Positions 1 through 8,721 of a stretch of DNA of 24,653 bases are shown in pieces (positions within the stretch are counted from its first letter, which is position 1; every line of letters begins with the position of its first letter). The stretch is from a virus. The position numbers were made by a program, and so were the translations under genes. The notes beneath the pieces were generated by a model. That model did not search any database. It saw only the letters and a program-made list of their open reading frames with translations, and was not told where the DNA came from. The stretch is taken from the IMG/VR virus record IMGVR_UViG_3300032092_000239, positions 1-24,653 of that record; one strand, written 5' to 3'.

Positions 1-19
1 AACAACCGATTATACAAGA

Positions 20-48
20 GGGTGGGTACAATTGTACTCACCCTTTTT
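20..48 (+). terminator. Rho-independent terminator of an upstream gene
   Basis: Bases 20-29 (GGGTGGGTAC) pair with 34-43 (GTACTCACCC) as a 10-bp stem with one G-U wobble and an AATT loop. Five T follow at 44-48. This is the textbook shape of an intrinsic terminator and must serve a gene ending left of the window. The next promoter motif starts only four bases after the T run, so the unit starting at 81 is probably transcribed on its own. Confidence 0.85.
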
Positions 49-59
49 GTTTATATTTG
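32..59 (+). promoter_or_regulatory. Bacteroidota-type promoter (TTG / TAnnTTTG)
   Basis: TATATTTG at 52-59 matches the Bacteroidota -7 consensus TAnnTTTG. A TTG at 32-34, 17 bases upstream, can serve as the -33 element, although it lies inside the terminator loop. The ATG at 81 follows after 21 bases, so this transcript would have a short A/T-rich leader. It is the best of the six + strand promoter candidates here because both elements are present. Confidence 0.6.
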
Positions 60-80
60 CAGCGTTAATTAAATCAAATT

Positions 81-824
81 ATGAAAAATCCAACTAACCA
101 AATTAAGGACAGAGTGTTTGTCCTTACGAAAGAAAAAGCTCCGCTGAGCTACACCCTTCCATCAAGAAACACAAAACGTTTTTCTTTGCTCTACTTTGAC
201 GGGACCACAAACCGTGCGTTGCGTTACTCTAGAAACCAGAAGTCAGTATTTGAAGACGAACAGGACGACAAGGCAATCCTTGAGCCAATCGTATTTGAGG
301 ATGGAAACTTAATTGTTTCTGCAAGCAATCCAATTCTCGGAAAGTTTTTGGACATGCACCCATTAAATGGAGACGTGTTTAGAGAGTTAAACACAGAAAG
401 AGAAGCAGCTAAGGACATTGAGGAACTTAACATTGAGCTTGACGCACAAATTGCTGCTAGAAACTTGGAGTTAGAAACCATGCTGTCTATCGCTCATTTG
501 TTGTATGGCGGCGTTGTTGACACAATGACTACACCAGAGATTAAGAGAGACATCTTGATATACGCTAGAACATATCCAATTCAGTTCTTGGAGATGATCA
601 ACGATCCAGACTTGGCGGAAACTGCAATGGCCTCTAAAGCATTGTCTGCCGGTTTGTTTACAATGAGAAACAACAATCGTGAGATCTGGTTTAACATACC
701 TGGAAACAAGCGTAAGTTGATGAACGTTCAGCCAGGCGATGACCCAGTATCTGTATTAACTACGTTCTTTGAGTCAGAAGAGGGTAAGCCAATCGCAGAG
801 ATGGTACAGAATAAGTTGTCGTAA
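81..824 (+). CDS. Conserved phage protein, probably virion-associated (247 aa)
   Basis: Soluble 247-residue protein with no signal peptide or membrane segment. It opens with a basic, beta-rich stretch (residues about 10-50, including SLLYFDGT and LRYSRNQKSVFEDEQ). A segment about 'NPILGKFLDMHPLNG' (84-98) follows, then an acidic, coiled-coil-prone helix (105-135) and a helical C-terminal half. The pattern FDGTTNRALRYSRNQ plus a 'fLdmHPlnG' segment recalls conserved proteins next to capsid genes in Bacteroidota and T4-like marine phages, but I cannot name the family. The ATG at 81 lies 21 bases after a TAnnTTTG element and follows a terminator, so it begins its own transcript. A role in head assembly or structure is inferred only from its place ahead of the neck and tail genes. 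Confidence 0.7.
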   Translation: MKNPTNQIKDRVFVLTKEKAPLSYTLPSRNTKRFSLLYFDGTTNRALRYSRNQKSVFEDEQDDKAILEPIVFEDGNLIVSASNPILGKFLDMHPLNGDVFRELNTEREAAKDIEELNIELDAQIAARNLELETMLSIAHLLYGGVVDTMTTPEIKRDILIYARTYPIQFLEMINDPDLAETAMASKALSAGLFTMRNNNREIWFNIPGNKRKLMNVQPGDDPVSVLTTFFESEEGKPIAEMVQNKLS

Positions 825-831
825 TTATACG

Positions 832-839
832 TATATTTG
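832..839 (+). promoter_or_regulatory. TAnnTTTG promoter element before the 93-aa gene
   Basis: TATATTTG at 832-839 matches the Bacteroidota -7 box and sits four bases before the ATG at 844. The nearest TTG (816-818) is only 13 bases upstream, too close for a standard -33 box. The promoter would therefore be activator-dependent or weak. Initiation at the usual distance would put the transcript start at or beside the start codon. Confidence 0.45.
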
Positions 840-843
840 TTAT

Positions 844-1125
844 ATGGAAAAATTTTTAAGCATCCCAGTTACTAGCGAACAAAATCAGCTAGTTCAGGCT
901 ACAGGAATCATTTTGATTGAGCAAGCCTCTACAACTACAGTTACCATCACTTACGGTGGCGGTAAAGTGGTTACACTTACACATGCTACTGCTGGTGCAG
1001 GAGATGAGACAGAGCGTGATGCAATTCAAAGCGCCGTAGTTGCTGCCTTGCAGACTTCTTGGACTTATGTTACATACAGCGTATCTAATCTTCCATACGC
1101 AGTAAGTGGAATTGCCGTAGCGTAA
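844..1125 (+). CDS. Small phage protein, possibly capsid- or tail-associated (93 aa)
   Basis: A 93-residue, beta-strand-rich acidic protein. It has a central 'TVTITYGGGKVVTLTHATAG' segment (about residues 31-50) and a hydrophobic C-terminus ending LPYAVSGIAVA. There is no signal peptide or Cys pair. The ATG at 844 is chosen over an upstream start at 769 because that one would lie inside the preceding gene, whereas 844 is four bases after a TAnnTTTG box. The gene is monocistronic: a strong terminator begins 21 bases after its stop. Small Thr/Val/Gly-rich proteins of this size in phage head regions are often abundant decoration or stabilising proteins, and a separate promoter and terminator would fit high expression. 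That role is inference, as I do not recognise the family. Confidence 0.65.
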   Translation: MEKFLSIPVTSEQNQLVQATGIILIEQASTTTVTITYGGGKVVTLTHATAGAGDETERDAIQSAVVAALQTSWTYVTYSVSNLPYAVSGIAVA

Positions 1126-1146
1126 ACATTAACACTATTTAAAACT

Positions 1147-1177
1147 AAGGCCATCTCGAGAGGGGTGGCCTTTTTTT
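1147..1177 (+). terminator. Rho-independent terminator after the 93-aa gene
   Basis: An 11-bp stem is formed by 1147-1157 (AAGGCCATCTC) and 1162-1172 (GGGGTGGCCTT), with two G-U wobbles and the tetraloop GAGA. A run of seven T (1171-1177) overlaps the foot of the stem. It ends the short unit 844-1125 and insulates it from the virion operon that starts at 1195. Confidence 0.88.
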
Positions 1178-1179
1178 GT

Positions 1180-1187
1180 TATCTTTG
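1180..1187 (+). promoter_or_regulatory. TAnnTTTG promoter element of the virion operon
   Basis: TATCTTTG at 1180-1187 matches the Bacteroidota -7 box. It starts two bases after the T run of the terminator and lies seven bases before the ATG at 1195. No TTG is present 17-23 bases upstream, because the terminator stem occupies that space, so the -33 contact is missing or replaced. The terminator-promoter-start layout marks a transcription-unit boundary. Confidence 0.5.
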
Positions 1188-1194
1188 TGAGAAC

Positions 1195-1887
1195 ATGATT
1201 AACACGGTTAGAAATACTGTTATGGCTATCATAAACAAGGACAACAACGGTTATATTACACCGGATGAGTTCAACTTGTTTGCCAAGCAGGCTCAGCTAG
1301 AGATATTTGAACAACAATTTTACGATTACACTAACTGGGTTAATAAAAGAAACGCCAGAATGGCCAACGATGGCTACTCAGATATTCAAAAACAAATTGC
1401 AGAGAAAATTGATAGATTTAGCGAGCAAGCGACTCTTACGTATAATTCTGGTGCCGGCGCTTTTCCTGCACCTTCTAATTCTTATTTCGTTAACGTTCTA
1501 CTTTACGCTAACAAAGAGATTGAGTACGTGGCTCACACAAAAATTATGAACCTTATCTCGTCAAACTTGACGGCTCCCACTACATCGTACCCTGCGTACT
1601 ATGAGAAGGAGAATTTCTATTATGTATATCCGAGCACAATCCAAACGAATGTCAGCGCTCTGCACGTTCGCTATCCTGTTGATCCTAAGTGGACATACAC
1701 TGTCGTGTCAGGGTCGCCTATATTCAACCAGTCAGCTGTTGACTATCAAGACTTTGAGCTTTCGGAAAGCTCACAAAACGACTTAGTTTTCAAGATCCTT
1801 TCATACGCTGGTGTTAATATCCGTGAGAACGATGTAGTTCAGTTCGCAATGGCCGGAGAAAACGCAGAGTCAACCAAGCAATCATAA
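1195..1887 (+). CDS. Putative neck (head-tail ring) protein with EF-hand-like loop (230 aa)
   Basis: A 230-residue protein. Its N-terminus carries NKDNNGYITPDE (residues 14-25), which fits the EF-hand loop pattern with N/D/N at positions 1/3/5, G at 6, I at 8 and E at 12. A helical 'EFNLFAKQAQLEIFEQ' segment follows. The C-terminal half is beta-rich with an acidic 'DFELSESSQ' stretch and a 'ILSYAGVNIRENDVVQ' helix. This layout recalls a conserved neck-region protein of crAss-like and related Bacteroidota podoviruses. ATG 1195 is preferred to the in-frame GTG at 1165, which lies within the terminator stem. The next gene starts in the stop codon (TAATG, 1885-1889), implying translational coupling. 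Neck function is inferred from position just before the adaptor- and nozzle-like genes. Confidence 0.65.
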   Translation: MINTVRNTVMAIINKDNNGYITPDEFNLFAKQAQLEIFEQQFYDYTNWVNKRNARMANDGYSDIQKQIAEKIDRFSEQATLTYNSGAGAFPAPSNSYFVNVLLYANKEIEYVAHTKIMNLISSNLTAPTTSYPAYYEKENFYYVYPSTIQTNVSALHVRYPVDPKWTYTVVSGSPIFNQSAVDYQDFELSESSQNDLVFKILSYAGVNIRENDVVQFAMAGENAESTKQS

Positions 1888-2786
1888 TGGCATATATAAG
1901 CAACCAACAATACTACTCAGACCCCAACAATAACGGGGAGTACCAGTATGTCAGCCTTGCTGACGTAGTGAATAACTTCATGCTTATGTATGTTGGTGAC
2001 GACAAGTTGATCGGAACCGTGAACAGGTACAATGTGCTGTTCTACGCAAAGCGTGCGATCCAGGAGCTCAACTACGATGCGGCTAGGAATGTTCGTGTCC
2101 TTGAGTTTAGGATTGGCCCAGACCTTAAGTTGATACTGCCACCTGACTACATCAACTACGTTCGTATCTCATTGGAGAACGAGGGAGTGTTATTCCCATT
2201 GTTTGAGAGCAAGACTGTAAACTACGCACAGACATACTTAAAGGACTCTAGTGACAATATCCTATACGACATGAACGGAGAGGTTATTACGGGCACGTCC
2301 GAGCTTGACATGAAGAGAATCCAAGGGTATCCAAGGGAATTGTTCACTGGCGACGCTTGGGCAAACGGAAGATATGGATGGCTTGTAGATGGGTATTGGT
2401 ACTTTAACTACGACTTGGGCGGATACTTCGGCCTGAACGGAGAGACTGCCAACGGAAATCCGAACTTCAGAATCGATCAAGGATCTGGCGTGATCAACTT
2501 CAGCTCTCAGATGTCGGATCAATTATTGGTGATGGAGTACATCTCCGATGGTCTTGAGAACGGGGACGACTCATTGGTCAAGGTAAACAAGTTTGCCGAG
2601 GACTTCATGTATAGCTATATCAAGTGGTGTATTTTAAACAATCGTGTTGGAGTACAGGAGTACATCGTTCGTAGAGCGAGAGAAGAGAAGTCAGCCCTTC
2701 TTCGCAACGCAAAGATTAGGATGAGCAACTTGCACTCTGGTAGATTGTTGATGGTATTACGGAATCAATCTAACTGGATTAAATAA
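1887..2786 (+). CDS. Adaptor-like head-tail connector protein (299 aa, T7 gp11-type position)
   Basis: A 299-residue soluble protein. The N-terminal 'NNFMLMYVGDDKLIG' and 'RAIQELNYDA' helices (about residues 30-70) are followed by 'LPPDYINYVRISLENEGVL' (about 90-108) and a Tyr/Gly/Asn-rich, beta-rich centre. A helical, basic C-terminus ('RRAREEKSALLRNAKIRMS') completes it. The motif set, with a helical bundle plus a 'LPpDYinYVRIS' strand, matches in memory the connector or ring proteins of crAss-like phages. It is laid out like T7 gp11, the adaptor that joins portal and nozzle. It is coupled on both sides by one-base overlaps (TAATG at 1885-1889 and 2784-2788), directly before the nozzle-like gene. 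Specific ring identity cannot be decided without a structure-based search. Confidence 0.7.
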   Translation: MAYISNQQYYSDPNNNGEYQYVSLADVVNNFMLMYVGDDKLIGTVNRYNVLFYAKRAIQELNYDAARNVRVLEFRIGPDLKLILPPDYINYVRISLENEGVLFPLFESKTVNYAQTYLKDSSDNILYDMNGEVITGTSELDMKRIQGYPRELFTGDAWANGRYGWLVDGYWYFNYDLGGYFGLNGETANGNPNFRIDQGSGVINFSSQMSDQLLVMEYISDGLENGDDSLVKVNKFAEDFMYSYIKWCILNNRVGVQEYIVRRAREEKSALLRNAKIRMSNLHSGRLLMVLRNQSNWIK

Positions 2787-5700
2787 TGCAAATAACAAGG
2801 TCGCTGGTATCCGGCATAATGAATAAGGACCTAGACGAGCGTCTAGTTCCAAACGGGCAGTATCGTGATGCTCTGAACGTAACCGTAGGAACCTCTGAGG
2901 ATGCCGGTGTTGGCGCTGTGGCTAACGAGCTAGGTAATACACAGGTGAGCGGACTAGCCGCCGCTGCGACTGCTTTTTCTGGAAGTGCATTCTCTTTGGC
3001 CGGGGCCAAGACGATTGGCTCTATAGCTGTCCCTGCTGAGTTCTTGATTTTCTGGTTTGTTAAGGCTGTCACGGGCAATATCATCGCATCGTACAATTCA
3101 CAGACAGGTCTTACATCCATTATTGCAATGGACACTAGGGCCGGATCTGGCAATGTCTTAAACTTCAATTCTGAATACTTAATCACTGGCGTAAACTATA
3201 TCAGTGGTCTGTTATTCTGGACAGATAACTTAAACCCACCTAGAAGGGTTGACACCAAGGCATTCTACGCTTACAATAACTTTACAGAGGAGAGTATCAA
3301 TGTTATAGTAAAGCCACCATTAACGGCTCCTACACTAGCTCTTAGAGATGATTCAAGTGTGTTGTCTAATAACATCAAGGACAAATTCTTGTACTTCGCT
3401 TACAGGTACAAGTACGTCAACAATGAGTACTCTTCATTCTCTCCATTCTCTGAGGTTGGATTTCAACCAAGCGAATTTACTTTTGACTATGGAACTGGTG
3501 TTAACAAGTCAATGCAGAACAGGTGGAATATTATAGACATTTCATTCTCTACTGCTGGATCAAACATTAAAGAGATTCAACTGTTATTTAAGGACTCATC
3601 AAGCACAAATGTAAACGTCATTGAGAATCTAGTGCTGTCCGATTTGGTGTTGGGAAATGTCCAAGGTGTTACGTACAACGCAGGAACCCAAATTGCTAAG
3701 TTCTCAGGCTTTGCTAATAACAAGGTTTATGGTGTATTGCCATCAAACCAACTAACAAGACTATTTGACAACGTTCCGTTAAAGGCAAAGGCTCAAGAGC
3801 TAATTAGCAGCCGAATTATATACGGAAACTATACCCAGTTTTACAACATTGTATCCATAGCTGGCAAGGGCATTGTTCCAAATTACTCCGTAAGTATTGT
3901 TAGTGAAAGCAAGCTCAGTACTGGGTATGTTATAAATAGCCCGGTAAAGACACTTCACTCTGACAGGGGCTACGAGGTTGGAATATCCTACATGGACGAC
4001 TACGGTAGAATGAGTACCGTATTGACATCTAGTACAAACACAGCAAGTGTTTCATCGGCAAACTCAGATACAAGCAATTACTTAAAGGTTAACATAATAA
4101 GTGAGGCTCCAGCATTTGCTACCAAGTACAGGATATTTGTAAAGCAAGCAAAGGGACAATACTACACCATATTCCCAAACATTTTTTATACTGAGGGAAT
4201 TTACACCTACTTTATGATCAACGAGTCTGACGTGGACAAGGTTCACGCCAATGACTATATCGTATTTAAGGTAAATCCAAATGGCATTACGTACAGCAAT
4301 GCAGAGTTTAAAGTACTTGATGTAGTTGTAAAAGAAAAAGACTTTTTAAATAACAAAAAGAATCAGATTTCTGGCGTATACATGAAGGTAAAGACTGATG
4401 GGAATACCGCCTTTTCTGCAGCTAACCTGATCGTCAATAAAACATCAAGTAGAGGTGTAACTTCTGCAAGAAAGTCTAAGTATGCAGCAGGATTTACATG
4501 TGCAAGTCTAGGAGATCCTGGCGTATTGCCAATATTCTTCCCTCACTCTTTTACTGAAGATCCTGTTTTTTATGGAACGGGTGCAAATGACTTAGCTACT
4601 GTAAATAAGTCAGACAAGGTATTAGTAGATAGGCGTATAAGAATTGAAATTGATGGAAGAAATGCATCTGGTATAGATACCTTTAAAGTCTCAGTTCTTT
4701 CTACTGACGTTGCCGGAGCATCTCTCATTCAAAATGTAGCGATTACTGGTGTAAATCAAGTAATATCAGACGGAACGAGAGCCTTGTGTACAATTAGATT
4801 CGCCAAAACGACAGGACATACCATTGGAGATTCTTGGAGAATAAACCAAAGAGCAACTTGGACAGACTCTGCAGGCAGAACTATTTTCGGAGGACCTTTG
4901 GGCTTCACTGGTTTTGACGATCCATTTGGTGGCATTGCTGTTTTTCCCAAAGACGCCACGTCTATTAATGGAGGAGCTGTAATTACTATCAAGATAAACG
5001 AAACAAGAGTTGCTGGTGGAGAGGGCCAACCAGAACAAACATTTATCTCGTCAAGGGATTACATAAACATTGAGGAATGGTTCTTTGAGGACTCTATATA
5101 CGAGCAGTTCACAATGACTGCACGTAATCAAAATCAAGGTGCAACAACAGTGTTTTTTAGAAGGTGTAGCAACTACAGAAACATTCAGTCTGGAAGCCAG
5201 TCATGTACTCAGGTAGACCAAACAGACAATGGAGACATTAGGATGTTTATCCGTGGCCATGCAGATGCAGATAGCGACGACTTTAAGAGCGGAAACTCAA
5301 TTTCTTGTATTAGAGCAATACTTACAGTTGATTGTACGATTACACAGGCAAAAAACAAGACCATAATTGAGACACAACCAAAGAATACCGACATCGACAT
5401 ATACCACGAGACAGAAACATTCGCGGTTACCAATGGTCTACACTCTGGAACAAATGGTCAAAACCAATCTAGAGATACAGCCGGAACCATCCGGAAACCT
5501 GCAGTAGTAGAATTAAAAAATGTATACAATGCGTACTGTTTTAGAAATGGTGTTGAGAGCGATCGTATTCGTGATGACTTTAATGGATCTTACATGCAGT
5601 ACAGTCCACGTGTTTCTTCTACAATTGAGAATTATGAGCAGGAACGTGTTCCACACGGACTGACTTACAGTGGTGTTTTCAGGCAGGACACGGGTACAAA

Positions 5701-8700
5701 CAGATTAAACGAGTTCAACCTATCTACCGCCAACTTCAAGTACGTTGACCGCTTCTTTGGAAGTATTCAAAAGCTATACGCTCGTGACACAAACTTGATC
5801 GTATTCCAAGAGGACAAGATATCTACCGTTCTTTACGGAAAGAACTTGCTAAGTGACTCTACCGGTGGTGGAGCTATCGCTAGCATACCAGAGGTCCTAG
5901 GAACGCAGATCTCCTTTGTTGGCGAGTATGGTATTAGTCTAAACCCAGAGAGCTTTGCCACTTGGGGTAATGACATGTTCTTTACAGATGCAAGGCGTGG
6001 CGTTGTATTGACTATATCTGGAAATGACCTAGGAGAGATTTCTATCCAAGGGATGAAGGACTGGTTTAGAGACTTGTTTATTTCAGGGACTAATAAGCAG
6101 AAGATCGGGGTTCTAGATCCGTACAGTCAAATGTACGTACTAACCTCAAACGATATTACGTCTAGCCCTTGCCAATTGTCTATATCACCGCTATCTATAA
6201 CAACAGATAATACGGCAAAAACTGTAAACATATTTGATATCCAGTCAAACTCAGGATGGGTTATCACTGGAATGCCGGTATGGATGACAGTATCTCCATC
6301 GAGTGGAACCGGTGATCAAGACGTTATGGCAGACATTGCTCTAAACAGCACACTGGTTACAAGAAGTGCAGTTCTTACAATTACAGCTTCGTGTGGAAAC
6401 GTAGTTACATTCACTGTAATTCAGACAGGAAAGCAACTTGTAAGAAGAGGAAGCGTAGTCATTGGCGGAAGCGGAGACAGTGGGACTGTTAGCACGCAGA
6501 AGTATAACTACAGCAGCTCTGGTACACTTGGATACGAGTTTACCGATACATCCTTTACTCCGGCTCCGGTTAGCTTGTTCAATACCTTTGGAGCTCCTGG
6601 CGGTACCGATGGCGTTCCAAACCCTGGAGACACGGTTACATTGTATGCGTACAACACCACTACTAGCCCGTCTGGGATCCCAGCAACCCCATTTCTACCG
6701 GGCCTTGGGAACAAAGCGTACTACTTGGTGTCTAATACACAGTACACAAATGCAGACTACTTGACAATGTTGTCTCTTGCAACTCCCGTAACAATGACAC
6801 TTGCTGGTTCTGAGTATAGCGGTACGTTCACGTATCTTACGCCATCCAATGAGCAGTACTTGTACTTGCTTTGGGACTACAGGAATATCATAGCGTGTGG
6901 AGCTACGGCATCTTACTCTGGAACGGCATTGACATCTGAGACTACAGTAACTACTGGATCTGCAAATGGAAACGTTACATTTAACTATGACGCCCAGTCT
7001 ACACCAGACCGTTTTGTTATTACATTGAATGGTGGCGTAGTTGCAGATAGTGGATACGTTGGACTCAATAGCTCGGCTAACTACAACGCGTTGATAGCGG
7101 CTGGAGTTGCTGCTAGCGACATCAAGTTAGTTTCTCCATATGATGGCCTTGTAAACAATAGTACAGGGACTTTGAAGTTTACAAAAACTCAAACTGGAAA
7201 TCCAATACTTACCGTTTACTCTCCACTATCATCAAATGGATGGAGTGTTGTTACTGCGTGTGCGAGTTTGAATACCGTAACAATCGACACCACAAATGGT
7301 ACGTTAGCAAATGTTTGTGCTCAGACGCCGGCCACTGTTAAGTATCATAACGGGCCTTCGGCTACTCCTACAGTTGGTGTTATCGTTTACAACGAGTCTA
7401 CGGGAGCAACTATTTACAACGGAGGAAATGCATATCACAAGTTTGGCACGTCTTACGCATTCATCACATCAGCTGGTGTTATCACAGAGGTTGGATCTTG
7501 TGTTTGCGCTGAGACGTTCTCTCCGATCGTTACGATGTCTGACATTGAAATAGCGGTGGCGGCTGGTGTATCTATAAAAATTGCAGCAACAAATAACCCG
7601 ACAAGCTATAACTTGATCACTACCTGTACTAGTTTTACATTCTATGGTGGTATTGATGGAGCTGTGTTCTACGGTGCAAACTGCGAGACAGGATACTACG
7701 AGACATTCCCTGTATCTGCATACGAGACAAGTTCAAGGTGCTTTACAGCTGGAACAGTAACCAAGTTGTCTGGGTCTGCTGACGCTACGCTAGAGGCCAG
7801 TGGGTCTTGTGGTGAAACATCTTTACCATTTGGTATTACTTTTGATAGTACAAATGGATTCTTGTCAGGAATTGCAGAGGGACAGGGGCAGTACAAGGCT
7901 ACCTTTAATGCTACAAACTGCTTTGGAACTGGACCAAATACTACTATTAACATCTCAGCTGTTCAGCTAGATGCTCCTGCAACTGCATTCCAAATCAACG
8001 TAGACGATCAGGCTAGTGCCGCTGCCGCATGTGCACTAGTTCCAGAGGTTTGGGTGACCCTTTACCACAACGGATACTACACGTACCCAATACTTGGTGA
8101 CACGGTTTATATTCAGTCTAGGGGCGGGAATACTTTTGACGGAAATAACTTATGGTATGCTATCAATAATAATCAGGCAATTCAGATCAGTGATGATGGG
8201 GTTGTCACTTCGGTATTCAACTGCGGCTCAACGCCTCCAACACCTCCGACACCTCCAGCCGGAAACTACTACACCGCTGTTCTATGTAATAGTACATACA
8301 GTGCCGTCCTTTACGATGCTGTAGCTCGTGTTGTTGCGTCTGGAACTAAGTTGAAGACCACTGACGGGAACTGCTGGACTGTAGGAGCTGCGGTAGCTGC
8401 AATAGCGACTAGCTTCAACATACCAACAACTATCGTTACATTCGCAAGCTGTGCAACGTGCACTGGCGTAGTGCCGGCCCTTACAGAGGTATTCTTGACC
8501 GATTCTGGTACCAAGACTGGTGTGTGTGCTTCTCCTAACTATTACTCTTACTGGACTAATGGAACGGTAGGGACTAGTGGAACCTTGTACATGAACTCAT
8601 CTGGAACTATCGTAGCACCTTCTGGGTACTACAAGAATCAGGCAGCTCCAACAAATGCACACTACTGGAACGGAACGGCTTGGACACTGACAGAAGCTTG

Positions 8701-8704
8701 CTAA
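2786..8704 (+). CDS. Giant tail nozzle/muzzle protein fused to BACON, Ig-like and adhesion modules (1972 aa)
   Basis: The N-terminal signature 'DERLVPNGQYRDALNV' (residues about 17-32) and a long beta-rich region to about 1120 resemble the nozzle/muzzle (T7 gp12-type) proteins of crAss-like phages. A BACON domain follows at about 1128-1216, with the typical strands ('GWVITGMPVWMTVSPSSG', then 'SAVLTITAS' and 'TFTVIQTG'). A Cys- and Thr-rich beta region continues, including a putative He_PIG/Ig-like unit at about 1679-1725 ('LPFGITFDSTNGFLSG', 'ATNCFGTG'). A Pro-rich hinge (PPTPPTPP, about 1815-1825) leads to a Cys-containing module and a C-terminal Tyr/Trp/Gly-rich module ending TEAC. BACON domains in Bacteroidota proteins are associated with carbohydrate or mucin binding, so the C-terminal half probably contacts the host surface. 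The start overlaps the stop of the upstream gene. The family assignment of the first half is good; the module boundaries are by eye. Confidence 0.8.
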   Translation: MQITRSLVSGIMNKDLDERLVPNGQYRDALNVTVGTSEDAGVGAVANELGNTQVSGLAAAATAFSGSAFSLAGAKTIGSIAVPAEFLIFWFVKAVTGNIIASYNSQTGLTSIIAMDTRAGSGNVLNFNSEYLITGVNYISGLLFWTDNLNPPRRVDTKAFYAYNNFTEESINVIVKPPLTAPTLALRDDSSVLSNNIKDKFLYFAYRYKYVNNEYSSFSPFSEVGFQPSEFTFDYGTGVNKSMQNRWNIIDISFSTAGSNIKEIQLLFKDSSSTNVNVIENLVLSDLVLGNVQGVTYNAGTQIAKFSGFANNKVYGVLPSNQLTRLFDNVPLKAKAQELISSRIIYGNYTQFYNIVSIAGKGIVPNYSVSIVSESKLSTGYVINSPVKTLHSDRGYEVGISYMDDYGRMSTVLTSSTNTASVSSANSDTSNYLKVNIISEAPAFATKYRIFVKQAKGQYYTIFPNIFYTEGIYTYFMINESDVDKVHANDYIVFKVNPNGITYSNAEFKVLDVVVKEKDFLNNKKNQISGVYMKVKTDGNTAFSAANLIVNKTSSRGVTSARKSKYAAGFTCASLGDPGVLPIFFPHSFTEDPVFYGTGANDLATVNKSDKVLVDRRIRIEIDGRNASGIDTFKVSVLSTDVAGASLIQNVAITGVNQVISDGTRALCTIRFAKTTGHTIGDSWRINQRATWTDSAGRTIFGGPLGFTGFDDPFGGIAVFPKDATSINGGAVITIKINETRVAGGEGQPEQTFISSRDYINIEEWFFEDSIYEQFTMTARNQNQGATTVFFRRCSNYRNIQSGSQSCTQVDQTDNGDIRMFIRGHADADSDDFKSGNSISCIRAILTVDCTITQAKNKTIIETQPKNTDIDIYHETETFAVTNGLHSGTNGQNQSRDTAGTIRKPAVVELKNVYNAYCFRNGVESDRIRDDFNGSYMQYSPRVSSTIENYEQERVPHGLTYSGVFRQDTGTNRLNEFNLSTANFKYVDRFFGSIQKLYARDTNLIVFQEDKISTVLYGKNLLSDSTGGGAIASIPEVLGTQISFVGEYGISLNPESFATWGNDMFFTDARRGVVLTISGNDLGEISIQGMKDWFRDLFISGTNKQKIGVLDPYSQMYVLTSNDITSSPCQLSISPLSITTDNTAKTVNIFDIQSNSGWVITGMPVWMTVSPSSGTGDQDVMADIALNSTLVTRSAVLTITASCGNVVTFTVIQTGKQLVRRGSVVIGGSGDSGTVSTQKYNYSSSGTLGYEFTDTSFTPAPVSLFNTFGAPGGTDGVPNPGDTVTLYAYNTTTSPSGIPATPFLPGLGNKAYYLVSNTQYTNADYLTMLSLATPVTMTLAGSEYSGTFTYLTPSNEQYLYLLWDYRNIIACGATASYSGTALTSETTVTTGSANGNVTFNYDAQSTPDRFVITLNGGVVADSGYVGLNSSANYNALIAAGVAASDIKLVSPYDGLVNNSTGTLKFTKTQTGNPILTVYSPLSSNGWSVVTACASLNTVTIDTTNGTLANVCAQTPATVKYHNGPSATPTVGVIVYNESTGATIYNGGNAYHKFGTSYAFITSAGVITEVGSCVCAETFSPIVTMSDIEIAVAAGVSIKIAATNNPTSYNLITTCTSFTFYGGIDGAVFYGANCETGYYETFPVSAYETSSRCFTAGTVTKLSGSADATLEASGSCGETSLPFGITFDSTNGFLSGIAEGQGQYKATFNATNCFGTGPNTTINISAVQLDAPATAFQINVDDQASAAAACALVPEVWVTLYHNGYYTYPILGDTVYIQSRGGNTFDGNNLWYAINNNQAIQISDDGVVTSVFNCGSTPPTPPTPPAGNYYTAVLCNSTYSAVLYDAVARVVASGTKLKTTDGNCWTVGAAVAAIATSFNIPTTIVTFASCATCTGVVPALTEVFLTDSGTKTGVCASPNYYSYWTNGTVGTSGTLYMNSSGTIVAPSGYYKNQAAPTNAHYWNGTAWTLTEAC
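6167..6434 (+). other. BACON domain segment within the nozzle fusion
   Basis: This stretch encodes about residues 1128-1216. It shows the BACON pattern: an opening 'LSISPLSI' strand, a central W..(G)xPxWM-V-P-sGtGd core and a closing 'VTFTVIQTG' strand. A single copy is visible. Two flanking Cys residues (in SSPCQ and ASCG) are also present. The domain marks the change from the nozzle-like half to the surface-binding half. Confidence 0.7.
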
Positions 8705-8709
8705 TATCG

Positions 8710-8717
8710 TAACTTTG
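8710..8717 (+). promoter_or_regulatory. TAnnTTTG promoter element before the 248-aa tail gene
   Basis: TAACTTTG at 8710-8717 lies in the 17-base gap between the nozzle gene and the next ATG at 8722, four bases upstream of it. No TTG is found 17-23 bases before it; the nearest are at 8680-8682 and 8698-8700. There is no terminator in the gap, so the operon is probably read through and this element may supply extra or later transcripts. Confidence 0.42.
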
Positions 8718-8721
8718 CATA

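Noticed and set aside
769-843. Upstream start for the 93-aa gene
   Set aside because: It would overlap the end of the preceding gene, and the ATG at 844 follows a TAnnTTTG box.
1165-1194. GTG start for the neck gene
   Set aside because: The codon is part of the terminator stem and the added residues are encoded by its T run; ATG 1195 follows the promoter box.
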